From contig JAFGKY010000046.1 in assembly GCA_016928305.1 (NCBI GenBank), positions 1 through 64,000 of the forward strand: a DNA stretch of 64,000 nt. The letters run 5' to 3'. A program made the position numbers and the translations under genes. Shown in pieces: positions 60,663-64,000 of this stretch; position 1 is the first letter of the stretch; every line of letters begins with the position of its first letter. The notes below the pieces were generated by a model that was not told the DNA's origin, made no database searches, and was given only the letters and a program-made list of their open reading frames with translations. The stretch comes from Bacteroidales bacterium (GTDB lineage Bacteria > Bacteroidota > Bacteroidia > Bacteroidales > UBA10428).

Positions 60663-63440
60663 TCAGGGCTCTTTATTAAAAAACTTGAACACTTCCATAA
60701 CCAGTATCATTGGTACACCCAAAGCCAGAACATACAGCCATTCGTTTAACGTAACGGGTTCAATCCTCAGCATGTTCTGCATGAACGGGATCTGCATGCT
60801 GAGGATGTGTATTCCCTGAGCTGCCAGCACTCCAAAGGCCAGGATAGTATTTCTTTTCAGCGACACTCTAAAAGCCGATACCCTTTCAGACCGGCAGTTG
60901 AAAACGTGGAAATTCTGCATGAACACCATCAGCAAAAGAGCAAGGTTGCGGGAATGGGTTTCATCCAATTGTGTATATTTATTAAGCCAGTACCACAAAC
61001 CAAAAACAATGGCCCCCATCGTTATACTTGATGTAAGGGTTTGTTTAAGCATCAGCGGATTAAAGATTTTTTCAGAAGGTTTGCGGGGCCGGCGTTTCAT
61101 AGCACCGGGTTCGCCTCCTTCAAAGGCGAGTGCCACATCCTGGATGCCATTGGTTACCAGGTTCAGCCAAAGTAACTGAACGGCAAGCAACGGAAGGGGC
61201 AGGCCAGCAGCTATGGAAGCCAGAAACAGAATTATTTCGGCTGCACCGGTTGAGATCAGGAGGTAAATTACCTTACGCACGTTATCATAAGCAAACCGGC
61301 CCTCTTCAACACCTGCAACGATGGAAGAAAAATTATCGTCCACCACAATCATAGAACCCACCTCTTTTGCCACGTCTGTTCCGGAGCCCATGGCTACGCC
61401 GATATTGGCCCGTTTTAAGGCGGGGGCATCGTTAACTCCGTCGCCGGTTACCGCAACAAATTCACCCTGTCGTATTAACACATCTACAATCTCCAGTTTT
61501 TGTGCCGGCGAAACCCTTGCAAAGACAGCTGTTAATGCAACAAGCTCTTCATAAGCAGGGCTGTCGTGTGCACCCACTTCGGCCAGCATATTACCGGTAA
61601 CCACGGGTGAGTTTACATCGGCAATACCGAGTTCGCGTGCTATCGTTCCGGCTGTTTCGGGGTGGTCGCCGGTGATCATAAGCACTTTAATACCGGCTTT
61701 GCGGCACTGTTCAACTGACTTTACAGCCTCAGGCCTTAACGGATCGATAAAACCAACCAGACCGTAGAAGGTCAGAGACGGAATGTCTTCATCTTCGTAA
61801 ACCTCTTTCTTCCTGAAATCGGAATATTCACCGCTGGCAAAGGCCAATACGCGGTATCCCTCTTTTGCCAGGCTTTCGGCATCATTTAATATCCTGTTTT
61901 TATCTATTTTTTCGGGTTTACCGTTAACCGACATAGCATTGCTGAAGTTGAGGATGGTTTCTACGGCCCCCTTTGCGCCAATGAAGACGGTATCCTTTGT
62001 TTTACAGAACGCAGCGGAGAATTTTCGCTCCGACTCATAGGGAATTTTTCCGACAGATGATTTTTCGATATGCCATTCTTCAGGCTTTATTCCCAGCTTG
62101 TAGCTCATACCCAGCAACGCCACATCCATAGTATCGCCATGATGTATCCAACGATTGTTTTCCTGAACCAACGCGGCTTCATTGGCAAAAACAGCAATAC
62201 GGCTTATCTTGTGCAGCTCATCGGAATCGCTGAAGGCTATTTCTTTGCCGGGATGCCGGCTGTCGGATACTTTTCCGCTGCCGTTGTATCCTTCACCTGA
62301 TATTTCAAACCGGCTCCTGTCGGGGAGCATTATTATTTTGGCTGTTTGCTCGTTTACGGTGAGGGTCCCGGTTTTATCACTGGCTATCACCGTGCAGCTG
62401 CCCAGGCTTTCAACCGATGTAAGCTTCCGGACGATCACATTGCGTTTGGCCATACGTTTGGTGGCGATGGACAGAGCTACGGTTAATGCAACAGGCAACC
62501 CTTCGGGAATAGCCGAAACAGCCAGTGCCACCACGAAGAAGAAGATGGCCGTAAGATCCATACCCTGAAAACGAAGCACAATTGCAAGGATAACACTCAG
62601 TGCAACAATAAATATGCTGATCTGCCGGATGAATTTCTCCATACGCTGGACCAGTGGCGGTTTTGCCGACGCCGATTCCGTGACATCCTGCGAAATTTTT
62701 CCTACCTGGGTATCAACACCTGTACAAACCACAACACCCCATCCTCTGCCTTTCATTACGGTAGAGCCGGCAAATGCCATATTCGTTCTTTCTGCAATGC
62801 CCAGGTTTTCCTGCAGGGTGCCGGTCTGTTTTCTGGCAGCAATAGACTCACCGGTTAGAAAGCTTTCATCTATATCAAGACCCGAAACTTCCATCAGGCG
62901 GATGTCGGCCGGAACCTTGACGCCCGATTCAAGCAATACGATATCGCCCGGCACAATCTCTTCGGAGGGTATTTCAATTACTTTACCCGCTCTTTTTACC
63001 CGTGCCTTTATTCTCATCAGCTTTTGTAATCCTGTCGCGCTTTTTTCGGCATTGTATTCCTGATATGAGCCTAAGGCGCTATTGATAAAAATTACAAGGA
63101 AGATGAACAGGGCATCTTTCCCTTCGCCGATAACCACCGAGGCAACGGCGGCAGCAACAAGGATAAAGATCAACGGATTCATCAGCTGACGAAAAATGAT
63201 CTGGAGAAGTGTGACCTTTTTACCTTCCGGCAATTTGTTCTCTCCGTAGAACTGCAGTCTTCTCTTTACCTCTTCCACGGTCAATCCGTTTTCCGGCGTT
63301 TTTAACTCCGTGAAAATCGTTGCGTCTTCAAATGAGTGCCAATGTTCTTTGGCTAAGCTTTCCTGGTGTTTCACTTGGTTTCGGATAATGATTAAGAATT
63401 CTGTTTTGCTGATCGGTAATCTTTTCTGATGGCTCTGCAA
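60663..63440 (-). CDS. P-type cation ATPase, Ca2+-like
   Basis: 925 residues, about ten TM helices. Signatures: actuator TGES (SFLTGESIAARKQ), phosphorylation site D355 in SDKTGTLT, P loop GDGVNDAPALKRA, and TM4 PEGLP in AIPEGLPVALTVAL, which favours Ca2+ over Na+/K+ or heavy metals. TM5/TM6 read LLWLNLVTNGIQDVALAFE, as in bacterial P2A pumps. The N-terminal cation-ATPase domain (HWHSFEDATIFTELKT, NKLPEGKK) is present. It exports a cation, probably Ca2+, from the cytosol. Inverted copies of a 21-nt hairpin flank the gene. Alternative substrates such as Mn2+ cannot be excluded. Confidence 0.93.
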   Translation of the reverse strand: MQSHQKRLPISKTEFLIIIRNQVKHQESLAKEHWHSFEDATIFTELKTPENGLTVEEVKRRLQFYGENKLPEGKKVTLLQIIFRQLMNPLIFILVAAAVASVVIGEGKDALFIFLVIFINSALGSYQEYNAEKSATGLQKLMRIKARVKRAGKVIEIPSEEIVPGDIVLLESGVKVPADIRLMEVSGLDIDESFLTGESIAARKQTGTLQENLGIAERTNMAFAGSTVMKGRGWGVVVCTGVDTQVGKISQDVTESASAKPPLVQRMEKFIRQISIFIVALSVILAIVLRFQGMDLTAIFFFVVALAVSAIPEGLPVALTVALSIATKRMAKRNVIVRKLTSVESLGSCTVIASDKTGTLTVNEQTAKIIMLPDRSRFEISGEGYNGSGKVSDSRHPGKEIAFSDSDELHKISRIAVFANEAALVQENNRWIHHGDTMDVALLGMSYKLGIKPEEWHIEKSSVGKIPYESERKFSAAFCKTKDTVFIGAKGAVETILNFSNAMSVNGKPEKIDKNRILNDAESLAKEGYRVLAFASGEYSDFRKKEVYEDEDIPSLTFYGLVGFIDPLRPEAVKSVEQCRKAGIKVLMITGDHPETAGTIARELGIADVNSPVVTGNMLAEVGAHDSPAYEELVALTAVFARVSPAQKLEIVDVLIRQGEFVAVTGDGVNDAPALKRANIGVAMGSGTDVAKEVGSMIVVDDNFSSIVAGVEEGRFAYDNVRKVIYLLISTGAAEIILFLASIAAGLPLPLLAVQLLWLNLVTNGIQDVALAFEGGEPGAMKRRPRKPSEKIFNPLMLKQTLTSSITMGAIVFGLWYWLNKYTQLDETHSRNLALLLMVFMQNFHVFNCRSERVSAFRVSLKRNTILAFGVLAAQGIHILSMQIPFMQNMLRIEPVTLNEWLYVLALGVPMILVMEVFKFFNKEP

Positions 63441-63539
63441 AGGCTAAGATATTCTTTCCGGCTAAAAATTGCAAAAACATTCAGCAAACATATCCGGAAC
63501 CTGCTTATTATCAAAAGTTTGAAGTAAGCGTTTCAACAG

Positions 63540-63560
63540 TCACCCGGCAGAGCCGAGCGA
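63540..63560. repeat. Inverted copy of the TCGCTCGGC hairpin
   Basis: TCACCCGGCAGAGCCGAGCGA, exact reverse complement of 60621-60641, 100 bp upstream of the ATPase start. Confidence 0.85.
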
Positions 63561-63586
63561 CAGTGTGGGGCTATCTTATATTTTCT

Positions 63587-63641
63587 GTGGACCGTGGACC
63601 TGCCTGCCGGCAGGCAGGCCGTCGACTGTGGACGCTGAATC
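63587..63641. repeat. Heptads interrupted by a 20-bp palindrome
   Basis: Two GTGGACC heptads (63587-63600), then the perfect palindrome CCTGCCTGCCGGCAGGCAGG (63599-63618), then GTCGACT and GTGGACG heptads (63621-63634). The palindrome appears to interrupt an array whose units are related on both sides. It lies 5 bp beyond the stop codon of the partial gene at 63646. Confidence 0.8.
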
Positions 63642-63645
63642 TACC

Positions 63646-64000
63646 TTACTTAATATACAATATCGCTGAAAGGGTTATGAAATGGTATACTTTTTTTTCC
63701 TGATAATAATAGGAATCCCTTCTCTTATACCAGTATGCTTCATAGGCCAGGTCGATAGAAAATCGCTTTGCTATATATCCTGTCCCGAAATTCACTGAGT
63801 AGGCGATGACCTGTTTATCCGGTTCGTAAACTTCATCATTTGCTTCCCTGTATGTATTCAATGTTGTAGGGTTATTCTTCCATCCTGCCCGGATGGGAAT
63901 GAGAGCGAATTTCGGATGCAGGATATATTCAAGGCCGATCCTGAACTGATTCAGGTTCTTATTGGACTCAAACAAAGTTCTGGTTCTGAGATATTCTTTA
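63646..64000 (-). CDS. C-terminal part of an outer-membrane beta-barrel protein
   Basis: The frame is open to the window edge, giving 117 residues of the C-terminus; an apparent start at 63975 is a TTG inside the frame. Alternating strands (NQFRIGLEYILHPKFALIPIRAGW, VNFGTGYIAKRFSIDLAYEAYWY, HFITLSAILYI) match the last beta-strands of an OmpP1/FadL-like or similar barrel. The 5' part lies outside the window, so the ligand and length are unknown. Confidence 0.65.
   Translation of the reverse strand, partial: KEYLRTRTLFESNKNLNQFRIGLEYILHPKFALIPIRAGWKNNPTTLNTYREANDEVYEPDKQVIAYSVNFGTGYIAKRFSIDLAYEAYWYKRRDSYYYQEKKVYHFITLSAILYIK

Noticed and set aside
1-64000. tRNA, rRNA or riboswitch
   Set aside because: I looked for tRNA T-arm signatures and known riboswitch-like leader motifs and found none; a covariance-model search could still detect divergent ones.

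Overview
The window reads as chromosomal DNA of an uncultured member of the Bacteroidota, most likely Bacteroidales or Marinilabiliales-like. The basis is a TonB-dependent receptor with a carboxypeptidase-regulatory-like N-terminus, at least six proteins ending in a type A C-terminal sorting domain of the type IX secretion system (T9SS), one giant PKD protein with a type B (gliding-motility-like) sorting domain, promoter-like TAnnTTTG boxes in place of sigma70 boxes, and few Shine-Dalgarno sequences. I saw no rRNA, tRNA, CRISPR array, phage or transposase gene. The lifestyle suggested is a plant-polysaccharide and pectin degrader: two PL1-like pectate lyases, a GH3 beta-glucosidase, a GH35-like lipoprotein and a DUF5703-type glycosidase-like protein. 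No SusD is visible, so this is not a classical Sus-type locus.

Layout. 1-6400: TonB receptor (minus) divergent from a three-gene two-component operon (PAS kinase, receiver protein, receiver-kinase hybrid). 6.6-13.8 kb: GH35-like lipoprotein, DUF5703 protein, DUF2007 protein, a small exported protein and a T9SS pectate lyase. 14.2-17.5 kb: a compact four-gene cluster (HTH regulator, BtrH-type acyltransferase-like protein, radical SAM protein with a B12-like N-terminus, acyl carrier protein) that looks like a small orphan natural-product or acyl-modification pathway. 17.6-22.5 kb: transketolase, exported vWA protein, proline dehydrogenase. 22.7-33.8 kb: two giant secreted adhesin-like proteins, divergently transcribed. 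33.8-47 kb: a duplicated accessory region with two paralogous membrane-spanning AraC-type regulators (AraC HTH, TM, TolB-N/FlgO-like domain, TPR), three genes sharing a leader with four TGCAAC boxes at near-identical spacing, a beta-helix/alpha-beta-hydrolase lipoprotein, a gene with a stop codon inside its signal sequence, a T9SS remnant and a GH3 enzyme. 47.4-64 kb: second pectate lyase, a TPR histidine kinase operon, a membrane protein of unknown function, a secreted lactonase-like propeller, a DUF442-like phosphatase, a PPC/PKD T9SS protein, a P-type Ca2+-ATPase-like pump and the tail of an outer-membrane barrel.

Two signals stand out beyond ordinary genes. First, upstream of 37092, 40728 and 46491 lie four direct TGCAAC boxes (one degenerate) spaced 19-20, 19 and 33 bp, ending 112-113 bp before the start codon. 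This looks like a shared operator, and the AraC/TPR paralogues next door are the obvious candidate binders. Second, nearly all intergenic tandem arrays here, despite unrelated unit sequences, have a 7-bp period. Several flank perfect or compensated palindromes, suggesting a population of small palindromic elements living in heptad arrays.
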